Assembly (NCBI RefSeq): GCF_030719215.1
Contig: NZ_CP120983.1
Location: forward strand, 5,270,001-5,334,000
Length of the DNA: 64,000 bases
Source of the DNA: Streptomyces sp. Alt3
GTDB taxonomy: Bacteria; Actinomycetota; Actinomycetes; Streptomycetales; Streptomycetaceae
Direction of reading: 5' to 3'
In this document: positions 25,138-33,863 of the stretch, piece after piece
Layout of the letters: the number at the start of each line of letters is the position of its first letter
Position numbering within the stretch: the first letter of the stretch is position 1
Position numbers and translations under genes: made by a program
The notes under the pieces: model-generated
What the model was told of the DNA's origin: nothing
Databases searched by the model: none
The model's input: the letters and a program-made list of their open reading frames with translations, nothing else

Positions 25138-28100
25138 TCAGCCGGGCGTGTACACGGTCTGTATCAGGCGGTTCGCGTAGCCCCGGCGGATCAGCACGCC
25201 GCGTCCCGGCGGCTGTCGGGTGGCGTACACGCCAGGGAACAGCTGGCCCTCGCTGCGGTCGCCCGTCATGAGGACGGCCGAGGCACCGGACTCGCGCAGG
25301 CCCTGCACCAGCGGCTCGTACATCCCGCGCGACGCACCCGCGACGCGGCGCGTCAGGACGAAGTGGAGGCCGATGTCCACCGCGGACGGAATGTACGGCA
25401 GGAACGGCGAGAGAGGCGACTGGCCGGCCGTCGTCAGTACGTCGTAGTCGTCGATGAGGACCACGATCCGCGGACCGCCGCCCCAGTTGCCGGGCTCCAG
25501 GTCCTCGACGGGCGTGCTGCCGTCGGGCAGCCGCTTCTCCAGCTCGGTGGCGATCCCGGCCGAGAGGCCGGAGCACAGCTTGGCGTTGTACGCGTAACCG
25601 CCCCTGAACTCCTCGGGGATCGCGCCGCGCAGACTCCGTCGAGGGTCCATCACGGCGAAGACCAGCTCGTCCTCGCCGTAACGGTCGATCAGCCCGGCGG
25701 CGACGGTCCGCAGGAGATTCGTCTTCCCGCACTCGCTGTCACCCATGACCAGCAGGTGCTGGTCGTGCTCGAACAGATCCAGGAGGACGGGCTCCAGCGC
25801 CGTCTGGTCGACGCCGATCGGTACCCTCCGGGGCTCGGCGGCAGGGCCCGGCAGCAGGTGCGGTTCCAGCACGTGCGGCAGGACCCGCACCGGCTGGGCG
25901 ACCTCTCCGCTCCATGTGGCGCGGACCGTACGGGCCGTGCGCTCCAGGACCGCTCCCAGGCCGGTGGCGTCGGCGAGCCCGTCCGTACGGGGCAGAGCCG
26001 CCTGGGCGAAGAGCTTGCCGTCGGTGAGGACGCGGCCGGGCTCGTCGGGGGACAGGGTCTGGGAGAGCTTGCGGTCGATGCTGGACTCGCCCGGGTCGTT
26101 CAGCCGGAGCTCCAGGCGGGTGCCGAAGGTGGACTGGGTGGCGATGCGTACGTCGTTCCAGCGGAGCATGCCCGCGACGACGTGGATTCCGTAGCCGCCC
26201 CCGCGCTTGAGGATGTCGACGACGGCGTCGTCCAGTTCCTCGAAGTCGTCGCGCAGCGCGCCGAACCCGTCGATGACGAGCACGATCTCGGCCGAGGCGA
26301 GCTGAGGCAGCCTGCCCGCCGCGTGCAGGGTGCGCAGCTGCTCGACGGAGTCGATGCCGTGCTCGCGGAAGAGCTCCTCGCGGGTGGCGAGCATGTTCCG
26401 CACCTCTTCGACCGTGCGTCCCGCGCGCTCGCGGTCCGCACGGCCCGCGACACCGCCGACGTGGGGCAGGCCCGACAACGCCTGGAGGCCACCGCCCACC
26501 AGGTCGAGGCCGTAGACGCCGACCTCCTGCGGGGTGTGGGTCAGCGCGAGCGAGAGGACGAACGTACGCAGGAGAGTCGTCTTGCCGGACTGCGGGCCCC
26601 CGATGAAGGCGGCGTGACCGCCGGCCACGGTCAGGTCCAGGAACCACCGGCCCTGCCACTGCTTCGTCGGGTCGTCGAGCAGACCGAGCGGCACCTGGAG
26701 CGGGCCCCGGCGTCCGGCGAGCTGCATGCCGCGCGGGCCGGCGTCCAGCGGGCCCGCCACGCTGTCCAGGGTGAGAGCGGCCGGCAACGGCGGCAGCCAG
26801 ATGCTGCGCACCGGTCCGGCGGCACCCTCCAGCTGTCCGACGACGACGCCCAGCTCGGTCGGCCCCGTCTCGCGGCGCCGCGTCGAGGGCTCCTGCGGGC
26901 CGGAATCGCCGGATGCGGAGAAGGTGTTGAACGCCTCGTACTCGAGGGCCAGCGGGCCCGTCTCCTCCTCGTCCGCGCGCTGGACGGGACCTCGGTAGCC
27001 CCCCGAGACGTAGCTGGCCTTGAAGCGCGCGTAGTGGCTGGTGTCGACCTTGAGGTAGCCGAAGCCCGGCAGCGGCGGCAGATGGAAGGCGTCCGTGGTG
27101 TCCAGGACCGTGCGGGACTCGTCGGCGGAGAAGGTGCGCAGACCGAGCCGGTAGGAGAGGTAGGTGTCCAGGCCCTTGAGCTTGCCGCCCTCGATGCGCT
27201 GGCTGGACAGCAGCAGATGCACGCCGATGGAGCGGCCGATACGGCCGATGGACAGGAACAGGTCGATGAAGTCCGGCTTGGCTGTGAGGAGTTCACCGAA
27301 CTCGTCGATGACGACGAACAGGTGCGGCAGCGGGTCCAGGTCGGGCCGCTTCTCGGCGCGCAGCGCGGCGTAGTCACCGATGTCGGCGACGTTGCCCGCG
27401 TCCTTGAGCGCCTGCTGGCGGCGCTTGACCTCACCGGCGAGGGAGGCGTGGACGCGCTCGACGAGACCTGCCTGGTTCTCCAGGTTGGTGATCACACCGG
27501 CGACGTGCGGCAGGTTCGCGAACGGTGCGAAGGTCGCGCCGCCCTTGTAGTCGACGAGGACCAGGGCAAGGTCCTCCGGCGGGTGCGTGGCCACCAGGGC
27601 GAGGACCAGGGTGCGCAGCAGCTCCGACTTCCCGGACCCCGTGGCGCCGACGCACAGGCCGTGCGGACCCATGCCGAGCTCCGAGGACTCCTTCAGGTCG
27701 AGGAGTACCGGTTCGTGGGAGTCGCTGATGCCGATGGGCACGCGCAGGAAGGCGCGTTCGCCGCGCGGGGCCCAGAGCCGGGACAGGTCGAGCCGGGCCA
27801 CGTCGTCGATGCCGAGCAGGCCGGCGAAGTCGACGGGGCCGGACAGCGGAGCGTCGACGAGCGACTCGGCGGACAGGCGCAGCGGTGCCAGCATCCGGGC
27901 CAGACCTTCGGCGAACGGGATGCCGACCTCGTCGACGGTGCCGTGGGCGCTGACCGGTTCCTGCTCCCGCAGGTCCTCGATGAGCACTTCGGTGCCTTCG
28001 ACGGTGATCCGGATGCCGACGTGCCCCGGTTCCTGGACGCGCTGTTCGAGCAGATGCAGGACCGTGACGCCCATGTCGCGCAGCCCCACAGCGTCATCGG

Positions 28101-29112
28101 GCCGCGGCAGGTCGACTGCGTCCTCACCGTGGCCGTCGGTGACGACGAGCAGTCGGGAGGTCATGGACAGGGCGTCCTTGCCGGCCAGGCCACGGCGCAG
28201 CTCGGCCGCGTAGGAGGCGCGGCGGCGGAGTTCGGGGCCGAGCTGCCGGGCGAGCTGGGGGGCGGACGGGGCGATACGCCGGGCGGCGACCGGGCCGTCC
28301 AGCTGGTCGGGGTCCAGCAGGTGCGGCAGCCACTTGGCCCACTCCCAGTCGGCGACCCGGTCGCCGGGCACGGCGAGAGCCATCGCCACGTCGTCGGGGG
28401 CGTGGGTCGCCGCCGCTTGCACGAGGAGGGCGCGGACCACCCGCAGGCAGTCCTCGCGGGGGCCGACGACGCTGATGTTGCCGACCCGGTCGAGCGGGAC
28501 GGTGAGCGGGAGTTCGGTGCCGGTGCGGAAGCGGGTCATCAGCGCCGACGCCTCGTTGAGCATGAAGAGGTCGGGCGGGGTGAGGACCGACGAGCCCTGG
28601 TCGGCGATCCTCAGATCACGTACGGGCATCTCGCCGGTGCCCAGCCGCACCCGGAGGAAGTCGGCGTCGACACGGCGGCGCTCCCACAGACGGGCCGGGT
28701 CCCGCACGATGTCGTAGAGGGCGTGCGGCGGCGGGTTCAGTACGTCGGCGAGCTCACGGCGCGCCCGCTCCTCGCCCGAGAGTTCCTCCCGCAGGTCCTC
28801 GACGTAGGCGAGGTAGGCCTCGCGCTGGGTCCGGCGGGTGCGCTGTGCCTTGCCGCGCTGCGAGAAGAGCAGCGCGACGGAGCCGATGACCGTGACGACC
28901 AGGATGATCGCGCCCAGAGCGGCGAACTGGCTGTTGCGGACGACCGTCATCATCACGACCGACGACATGACCCCGGCGACGGGCAGCAGCGACATCGCGA
29001 TGTTGCCCGCCTTCCCCTCGGGGAGGTTGGGCGGGGCCTCGATGATGCGTGCCTCGGTGGCTGCCGGCGGCCGGGTGGTCCTGGCCGGGCGGTGTATCAG
29101 TCGGGTACTCAT
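25138..29112 (-). CDS. eccC: type VII secretion ATPase EccC
   Basis: A 1324-aa FtsK/SpoIIIE-type motor, the central ATPase of type VII secretion. Two membrane segments lie at about 45-90, followed by three ATPase domains with Walker A motifs GATGSGKS, GGPQSGKT and GDSECGKT. Domains 1 and 3 have Walker B acids (LVLVDYKGG, RIVVLIDDYD). The protein is a single chain (Ca and Cb fused). It would recognise WXG-type substrates through its C-terminal domain and drive them through the membrane pore. It lies between the MinD-like ATPase and DUF6177 genes in the same operon. Confidence 0.95.
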   Translation of the reverse strand: MSTRLIHRPARTTRPPAATEARIIEAPPNLPEGKAGNIAMSLLPVAGVMSSVVMMTVVRNSQFAALGAIILVVTVIGSVALLFSQRGKAQRTRRTQREAYLAYVEDLREELSGEERARRELADVLNPPPHALYDIVRDPARLWERRRVDADFLRVRLGTGEMPVRDLRIADQGSSVLTPPDLFMLNEASALMTRFRTGTELPLTVPLDRVGNISVVGPREDCLRVVRALLVQAAATHAPDDVAMALAVPGDRVADWEWAKWLPHLLDPDQLDGPVAARRIAPSAPQLARQLGPELRRRASYAAELRRGLAGKDALSMTSRLLVVTDGHGEDAVDLPRPDDAVGLRDMGVTVLHLLEQRVQEPGHVGIRITVEGTEVLIEDLREQEPVSAHGTVDEVGIPFAEGLARMLAPLRLSAESLVDAPLSGPVDFAGLLGIDDVARLDLSRLWAPRGERAFLRVPIGISDSHEPVLLDLKESSELGMGPHGLCVGATGSGKSELLRTLVLALVATHPPEDLALVLVDYKGGATFAPFANLPHVAGVITNLENQAGLVERVHASLAGEVKRRQQALKDAGNVADIGDYAALRAEKRPDLDPLPHLFVVIDEFGELLTAKPDFIDLFLSIGRIGRSIGVHLLLSSQRIEGGKLKGLDTYLSYRLGLRTFSADESRTVLDTTDAFHLPPLPGFGYLKVDTSHYARFKASYVSGGYRGPVQRADEEETGPLALEYEAFNTFSASGDSGPQEPSTRRRETGPTELGVVVGQLEGAAGPVRSIWLPPLPAALTLDSVAGPLDAGPRGMQLAGRRGPLQVPLGLLDDPTKQWQGRWFLDLTVAGGHAAFIGGPQSGKTTLLRTFVLSLALTHTPQEVGVYGLDLVGGGLQALSGLPHVGGVAGRADRERAGRTVEEVRNMLATREELFREHGIDSVEQLRTLHAAGRLPQLASAEIVLVIDGFGALRDDFEELDDAVVDILKRGGGYGIHVVAGMLRWNDVRIATQSTFGTRLELRLNDPGESSIDRKLSQTLSPDEPGRVLTDGKLFAQAALPRTDGLADATGLGAVLERTARTVRATWSGEVAQPVRVLPHVLEPHLLPGPAAEPRRVPIGVDQTALEPVLLDLFEHDQHLLVMGDSECGKTNLLRTVAAGLIDRYGEDELVFAVMDPRRSLRGAIPEEFRGGYAYNAKLCSGLSAGIATELEKRLPDGSTPVEDLEPGNWGGGPRIVVLIDDYDVLTTAGQSPLSPFLPYIPSAVDIGLHFVLTRRVAGASRGMYEPLVQGLRESGASAVLMTGDRSEGQLFPGVYATRQPPGRGVLIRRGYANRLIQTVYTPG

Positions 29113-29153
29113 GATCGTCCGTCACTCGCGGTCGGGCTCGGGCTCGGCATGGG

Positions 29154-30335
29154 TCAGCGACGCTTCTGCGAGAGCTGGAAGACGTCCGCGGCGAGGCGGG
29201 TGGCGGCCTGCCTCGTCGAGCGGGCGAGCAGCTCCGTGCGGATGGCGCCGCCGGCGGCCAGATGCCGGTCGTAGGGGAGGACCTGGACGCTCGCGCCGGT
29301 GGATCCGAGCTTCTGCGCCGCCTTGCCGAGGTCGATCCCGGCGCGGGGCGTCTGCTCGGTGAGGACGACGACCGTGCCCTCGATCACGTGGCGGGGCAGC
29401 CCCTTCACCCACTCGAGCACGTTGTACGTGCTCGTGACGCCCTCCAGGGTCGCCGGGGCGGTCAGCACGCGGGCCTGGGAGGCCGAGAGCGCGACCCGGG
29501 CGACCTCCGCGGGCAGCGTCTCGCAGTCGACGACCGTCACCCCGAAGTAGCGCCGCAGGGAGACCATGACCCGTTCGTACGCCCTCGTGTCCAGCATCGC
29601 GCCGATCCGGCCCTGGCTTCCGGGCAGGAGCCAGGCGTTGTCGGGAAGTTGGACGAGGTAGCCGGTGACGTCCAGCAGCGACATCTGCGGTTCGACGATG
29701 TCCGCGACGTCACCGGTGGTCCAGCGCAGGGACTGGGAGCCGAGCCTCAGTGGCAGCGAACCGAGCGCCGGATCGGCCTCCACGAGGAGGACCGGGTCCT
29801 GCCGGTAGTGGGCGTACGTGGTGCCGAGCAGTGCGGCGACGGTCGACTTGCCCGCGCCGCCCCGGATGGAGGTGACGGCGATCTGGCGGCCGGTCGTCAC
29901 AGGCTGCTGGAGCCGCTCGGCGGTGCGGGTGATCTCGGCGACCTCGCGCGCGGCGGAAGAGGAAACGATACGGCGCAGGGCATGTGCGGCACGTGCCGCG
30001 AAGGGCTCCCCATGGCGCGGCTTGCGTACCGCCCCGGCCAGGCCGTCGTCCACCACCGGCCGGGAGTCGGGGGTGCTGCGGGGAGCCCGGGCACCAGGCG
30101 TGTACGGCGCCGGAGCAGGCCGTTCCTGGCGTTGGTGAGCGGCCTGAACGTTTTGACCGGGCGCACCCCTCGCAGGGCCGGCGTCCGGCACCGGGGCACC
30201 GGGGGCGGGGATGTCCGTGCCCTGCGAGTGGGCGCCGACGGCGTGTGCCGCATCGCCGGGGCGACGACCGCCACCGGGGGCAGCGCCTCCCAGGTCGCGC
30301 AGTACATCGCCCTGCCAGTTGTCCGCGTTCGGCAT
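29154..30335 (-). CDS. MinD/ParA-like ATPase of the type VII locus (SCO5717-like)
   Basis: A 393-aa protein with a disordered Pro/Ala/Gly-rich N-terminus of about 110 residues, then a deviant Walker A SIRGGAGKST near residue 155 and a VTVVDCETLP Walker B-like strand. This matches the P-loop ATPases found in actinobacterial ESX loci (EspI-like in mycobacteria, SCO5717 in S. coelicolor, linked there to growth and development). It probably controls the secretion machine by ATP binding. The ATG at 30335 gives the expected start; the open frame extends far upstream only as a shadow of EccD. It lies 41 bp before EccC. Confidence 0.85.
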   Translation of the reverse strand: MPNADNWQGDVLRDLGGAAPGGGRRPGDAAHAVGAHSQGTDIPAPGAPVPDAGPARGAPGQNVQAAHQRQERPAPAPYTPGARAPRSTPDSRPVVDDGLAGAVRKPRHGEPFAARAAHALRRIVSSSAAREVAEITRTAERLQQPVTTGRQIAVTSIRGGAGKSTVAALLGTTYAHYRQDPVLLVEADPALGSLPLRLGSQSLRWTTGDVADIVEPQMSLLDVTGYLVQLPDNAWLLPGSQGRIGAMLDTRAYERVMVSLRRYFGVTVVDCETLPAEVARVALSASQARVLTAPATLEGVTSTYNVLEWVKGLPRHVIEGTVVVLTEQTPRAGIDLGKAAQKLGSTGASVQVLPYDRHLAAGGAIRTELLARSTRQAATRLAADVFQLSQKRR

Positions 30336-30388
30336 CTCTGCCCTTCTTCTCCGCCGTGGTGCCCCTGCCGGAGCGTCCGCGCGTTGAC

Positions 30389-31744
30389 TCAGAACTTGTT
30401 GAGCAGCTGTCCGAACACACCGAACACGCCGACGGCGAGCGGGAAGAGACCCACCATGCCGATGGATTCGACCAGGTCGGCCGTCCGACGGAGCCGGACC
30501 CGCACGTGCTCCGGCGGCTGCACAGCCAGGACGAGCAGCGGCAGAACCGCTGCCCCGCCGAGCACGACGATCGGCCCGGCGCTCCCGCCGTGCTGCATCC
30601 ACAGCATCACCAGGCGCACGACGAGGACCGTCGCGGCGGCGAAGAGCGCGACCACTTCCGCGACCAGGGGAAAGGCGCGTGCCCGTGACAGGAGGACCAC
30701 GGTGACGACCGAGGTCAGCACCACGGTCCACACCGTCTGCGTCTCGGCCCGGGTGATCAGCCAGCCCGCGCCTGCAGCCGAGACCGAGGTGGCCAGGGTC
30801 GCGAGGGCGAGGCCGCGATGCGTGGCCGCGAGCGCGTTGCCCACCTCGTGACGGCTGACGGAGACGCCGCCCGAACGGCGGTCGTCGAGTGCGGTCAGCC
30901 CCGACGCCATCAGGGCCAGGCGAGGCAACAGGCCGAGCAGGACGACGGAGACGACCGCCATGACGGCACCGAGCCGGGCCGGGTCCCCCTGAACGGCGGC
31001 GACACCCTCCCACACCACGGTGAGCGCGGCAGTCGCCACGGCGCCGATGAGCCCGCCGCGGCCGAGCGGGGAGAAGTAGCCGAGCATCACCAGCGTCAGG
31101 ATCACCGCTCCCGCGACGGCGGCGAGGCGCAGAGTGCCCGGCCAGTCGTAGGCGTCGGCCGCGGTCCACGCGGCGAGGGTGCCGATCGCGCCGGAGAGAA
31201 AAAGGAGCGCTGTCGCCAGGCCCCGGTTCCCCTGTCCCGCCTTCGCGACGACGGCACCGGCCGCCATGAGGACCGATGTGACAACGGTGAGGGAGCCGGC
31301 CAGGGCGCCGAGCGGGAATTCGCGGCGGGCGAGCAGCGCGGCGATCACCGCGAAGACGACGGTCGCCACACCCCCGGCCGCCCGGCGCGCGGCGGGACGC
31401 CAGCGCCACGCCCGCAGATCGAGGTCGTCGGCCACCTGGTCGGTGACGTCGTGCACCACGGGCGCCGGCGGCGCGGAATGCGTCCTGACGAGCCGGAGTA
31501 CGGCGCCGTCGGCTATCCCGGCCGACGCCAGGGTGCTGTCGTGCGGCAGTGCGGAGCCGTCGGACGTCATCAACTGCCGTGTCAGCGGGCGCGAGGCGAT
31601 CCGGTCGTCGAGTACCTGGAGGATGTCCGGGAGCAATTGACCGATCGGGGTGTCCGACGGAAGGACGATGTCGGCCCTGCGTCGTTCGCCGACCAGGGTC
31701 ACCCGGCTCAGTTCCGTCCGGGAAGTTATCGCTGTGGTCACCAC
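30389..31744 (-). CDS. eccD: type VII secretion membrane protein EccD
   Basis: A 451-aa protein with a ubiquitin-like YukD domain in the first 90 residues (RVTLVGERRRADIVLPSDTPIGQLLPDIL) and about 11 membrane segments after it, the layout of EccD, which lines the type VII membrane complex. Translation starts at tandem GTG codons at 31744. It is the first apparatus gene of the operon. EccB, EccE and the mycosin protease that normally accompany it are not in the window. Confidence 0.93.
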   Translation of the reverse strand: MVTTAITSRTELSRVTLVGERRRADIVLPSDTPIGQLLPDILQVLDDRIASRPLTRQLMTSDGSALPHDSTLASAGIADGAVLRLVRTHSAPPAPVVHDVTDQVADDLDLRAWRWRPAARRAAGGVATVVFAVIAALLARREFPLGALAGSLTVVTSVLMAAGAVVAKAGQGNRGLATALLFLSGAIGTLAAWTAADAYDWPGTLRLAAVAGAVILTLVMLGYFSPLGRGGLIGAVATAALTVVWEGVAAVQGDPARLGAVMAVVSVVLLGLLPRLALMASGLTALDDRRSGGVSVSRHEVGNALAATHRGLALATLATSVSAAGAGWLITRAETQTVWTVVLTSVVTVVLLSRARAFPLVAEVVALFAAATVLVVRLVMLWMQHGGSAGPIVVLGGAAVLPLLVLAVQPPEHVRVRLRRTADLVESIGMVGLFPLAVGVFGVFGQLLNKF

Positions 31745-31883
31745 TTACGGGAACCTATCATCACGGCTTCGAGAGCTTTCGTGGCTAAAGGGGCGTACCG
31801 GTAACCGTGGTCTTTTCCGTGCTCAATCCGAGGGAATCATCCGGTATTTGCCGGAATTCCGTGAGTGGTTCCCTCGCCTCCGG

Positions 31884-32147
31884 TCAGCCGTTGTGGTCGT
31901 ACCGCTGGGCCTGGCGCTGCTGCTTTTCCTGCTCGGCCTTCTGTTTGTCCAGCGTGTGCTGGAGGAATGACCATCCGACACAGCCCGCGCACATCACGGC
32001 CGCGATGGCGATTCCCGCGAATACCTTCCCGAGCCGCTCATCGGCGGTCCGCCGCGCACGTTGCGCGCCGAACAGCAGGGCGTCGCGCATTCTGCGTCGG
32101 CGTACCCCTACCGACTCCAGTAGCTGACTGTCGTAATCCCGTGCCAT
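31884..32147 (-). CDS. small single-pass membrane protein at the type VII locus
   Basis: An 87-aa protein: a basic cytoplasmic N-terminus (RDYDSQLLESVGVRRRRMRDALLFGAQRARR), one membrane segment (VFAGIAIAAVMCAGCVGWSFL) and a charged Gln/Lys-rich tail. It lies 139 bp upstream of EccD on the same strand and may be part of the secretion complex. The ATG at 32147 was chosen over a longer frame to 32207. No named family recognised. Confidence 0.65.
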   Translation of the reverse strand: MARDYDSQLLESVGVRRRRMRDALLFGAQRARRTADERLGKVFAGIAIAAVMCAGCVGWSFLQHTLDKQKAEQEKQQRQAQRYDHNG

Positions 32148-32250
32148 TCGTCGTCCGTCGCCTCGGTCGGTCGTCGCGTCAGTCGGTCGTCCTGAAACAT
32201 AAGGCACGCGTCGGTGAGGAGCACATCTCAGGGGCGGTTTCAGGGCGGGC

Positions 32251-33753
32251 TCACGGTGTGCGGCCCCGCAGCGCGAACCACAGCTCCGTCCGTACGTCCA
32301 TGTCGTCCAGGTCCGTGTCCAGCAGCGCCGCGCACCGGGCGATGCGCTGGCGGACCGTGTTGCGGTGGACCTTGAGCGCGACCGCCGTGCGGTCCCAGCT
32401 GCCGTGGAGGCTCAGCCAGCAGCGCAGGGTCTCGGCCAGGGGGTCGGTGAGCGGGGCCAGGAGGGCGCGGGCGTGGGCCTCGGCGCGGTCGGCCGGGATG
32501 AGGCCGGCCAGGCCCCCGGCGCCCGGGCGGTGGGTGCCGAGCGGGGTGCGGGTCGCCTCCGCGTGGCCGAGGGCGCGGGACGCCTGGGTGTCGGCGTCGG
32601 GCAGGGCGGTGACCGGGGCGGGGCCGGAGACGCCGAGGGTCCAGCCGGGCTGCGGGGCCACCGCCTCGTGTGGACAGGGAAGCAGGATCCGTACGGTGTC
32701 GCGGTCCACCTCCGACAGTGCGGAGCCCAGTGCCGCGCCCAGGGCTCCCGCGTTCAGCGCGTCGGCCGGGGTGCCGTCGGCCCGCCGGGCGTGGACCACC
32801 GTCCAGTCGTCGCCGTCCCCGTCGCCCAGCAGCGGGGCCACGTCCTGCGGGGCCGCGCCCAGCAGGAGACGTACGAGTGCGGCCGAACGCCCCGCCGCGT
32901 CGGCGCCCTGGTGCGGGGCGGTGAGCAGGGACAGCAGCACCACGGCGATCCCCGCGACGGTGTGGTCACCGGAGTCGCGGCGGGGTGTCGCCAGGACGAG
33001 GGTCAGCCCCTGGCCGCCGCCGAGCGCGTACGCGAACAGATGGGTGTCGCCCCGGGTGTCGGTCGCGGACGACGGACTCGGTTTACGGGAGGGGGAGGAG
33101 GGCGTCCCGGGCAGGGCCGCCGGTGTCACGACCCGGGCCAGCCGGGCCAGTGCCGCCCGCACGTCCGGGGCCGGGTGCCCGCCCGCCGCGTGCAGCACCC
33201 CGCCGTCCGCCGTGAGGAGCGCGACCCGGCCCTCCAGCTGCACGGCGAGCTGCCGCAGCACCGCCGGTACCGGATCGGGGCGGGCCGCCGCCGTCGCCAG
33301 GGCCTGCTGCGCCCGGGTGACCCGGCGCAGCTCCCGGTGCCGCGCCTCCGCCATGAGCCGCCAGACCGCCCGGGCGATCGTGGTGAAGCGGGTCTCGGGC
33401 GGCACCTCCACCAGCGGCAGGCCGTGGTGCTCGCACGCCTCCACCAGGGCGGCCGGCACCGTGTCGTGCACCGGCGCCACCCCGAAGCCCAGCGCCGAAG
33501 CCCCCGCCTGCACGAGCCGGGCGACGTAGGTGTCCGCGTCCGCCAGCTGGACCCCCGCGGTCAGCAGCAGTTCACCGCCGAGCAGATACGGATACGGGTC
33601 GGCCATCTCCGAGGTGTGCACCCACAGCAGATCCGCGTGTTCCGGGCCGGCGATGCGACGCAGGCCGAGTTCCTCCCGGGCCAGCAGCTCGGCCAGCGGG
33701 ATGGGAGGGGTGGGGGGCCCGGCGGGGGAGTCCGGCATGGATGTTCCATCCAC
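32251..33753 (-). CDS. PucR family transcriptional regulator
   Basis: A 500-aa regulator with the PucR N-terminal domain (about 15-135, starting IPLAELLAREELGLRRIAGPEH), a GGDEF-like middle region and the C-terminal PucR helix-turn-helix (AVALKVHRNTVRQRIARCAALL, about residues 460-482). Such proteins control purine, allantoin or amine catabolism. It is divergent from the symporter/ureohydrolase/TPP operon, with 110 bp between, and probably controls it. The start is GTG 33753 or ATG 33738; a TGGATG-TTC-CATCCA palindrome lies between them. A fragment of a related gene lies at 16391-16490. Confidence 0.9.
   Translation of the reverse strand: MDGTSMPDSPAGPPTPPIPLAELLAREELGLRRIAGPEHADLLWVHTSEMADPYPYLLGGELLLTAGVQLADADTYVARLVQAGASALGFGVAPVHDTVPAALVEACEHHGLPLVEVPPETRFTTIARAVWRLMAEARHRELRRVTRAQQALATAAARPDPVPAVLRQLAVQLEGRVALLTADGGVLHAAGGHPAPDVRAALARLARVVTPAALPGTPSSPSRKPSPSSATDTRGDTHLFAYALGGGQGLTLVLATPRRDSGDHTVAGIAVVLLSLLTAPHQGADAAGRSAALVRLLLGAAPQDVAPLLGDGDGDDWTVVHARRADGTPADALNAGALGAALGSALSEVDRDTVRILLPCPHEAVAPQPGWTLGVSGPAPVTALPDADTQASRALGHAEATRTPLGTHRPGAGGLAGLIPADRAEAHARALLAPLTDPLAETLRCWLSLHGSWDRTAVALKVHRNTVRQRIARCAALLDTDLDDMDVRTELWFALRGRTP
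33738..33752. promoter_or_regulatory. palindrome at the PucR start, candidate autoregulatory operator
   Basis: TGGATG-TTC-CATCCA is a perfect 6-bp inverted repeat that overlaps the possible start codons of the PucR gene. Bound protein here would block PucR expression. GGATGGA also recurs at about 33766-33772 in the same intergenic region. Confidence 0.35.
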
Positions 33754-33863
33754 TCATGGGGTCGAGGATGGAGGAAACGTACACTTCAGCGTCGGCTTCC
33801 GGCCACCTACCGTCTCCATCACCACATCCGGCCCCTGAGCGGAAAACGAGACGGAGGAAGCCC

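Noticed and set aside
24640..29274. 1544-codon plus-strand open frame across the EccC/DUF6177 genes
   Set aside because: It is antisense to clear EccC and DUF6177 coding sequence and its protein is a low-complexity Arg/Gly/Val mix. Long shadow frames are normal at this G+C content.
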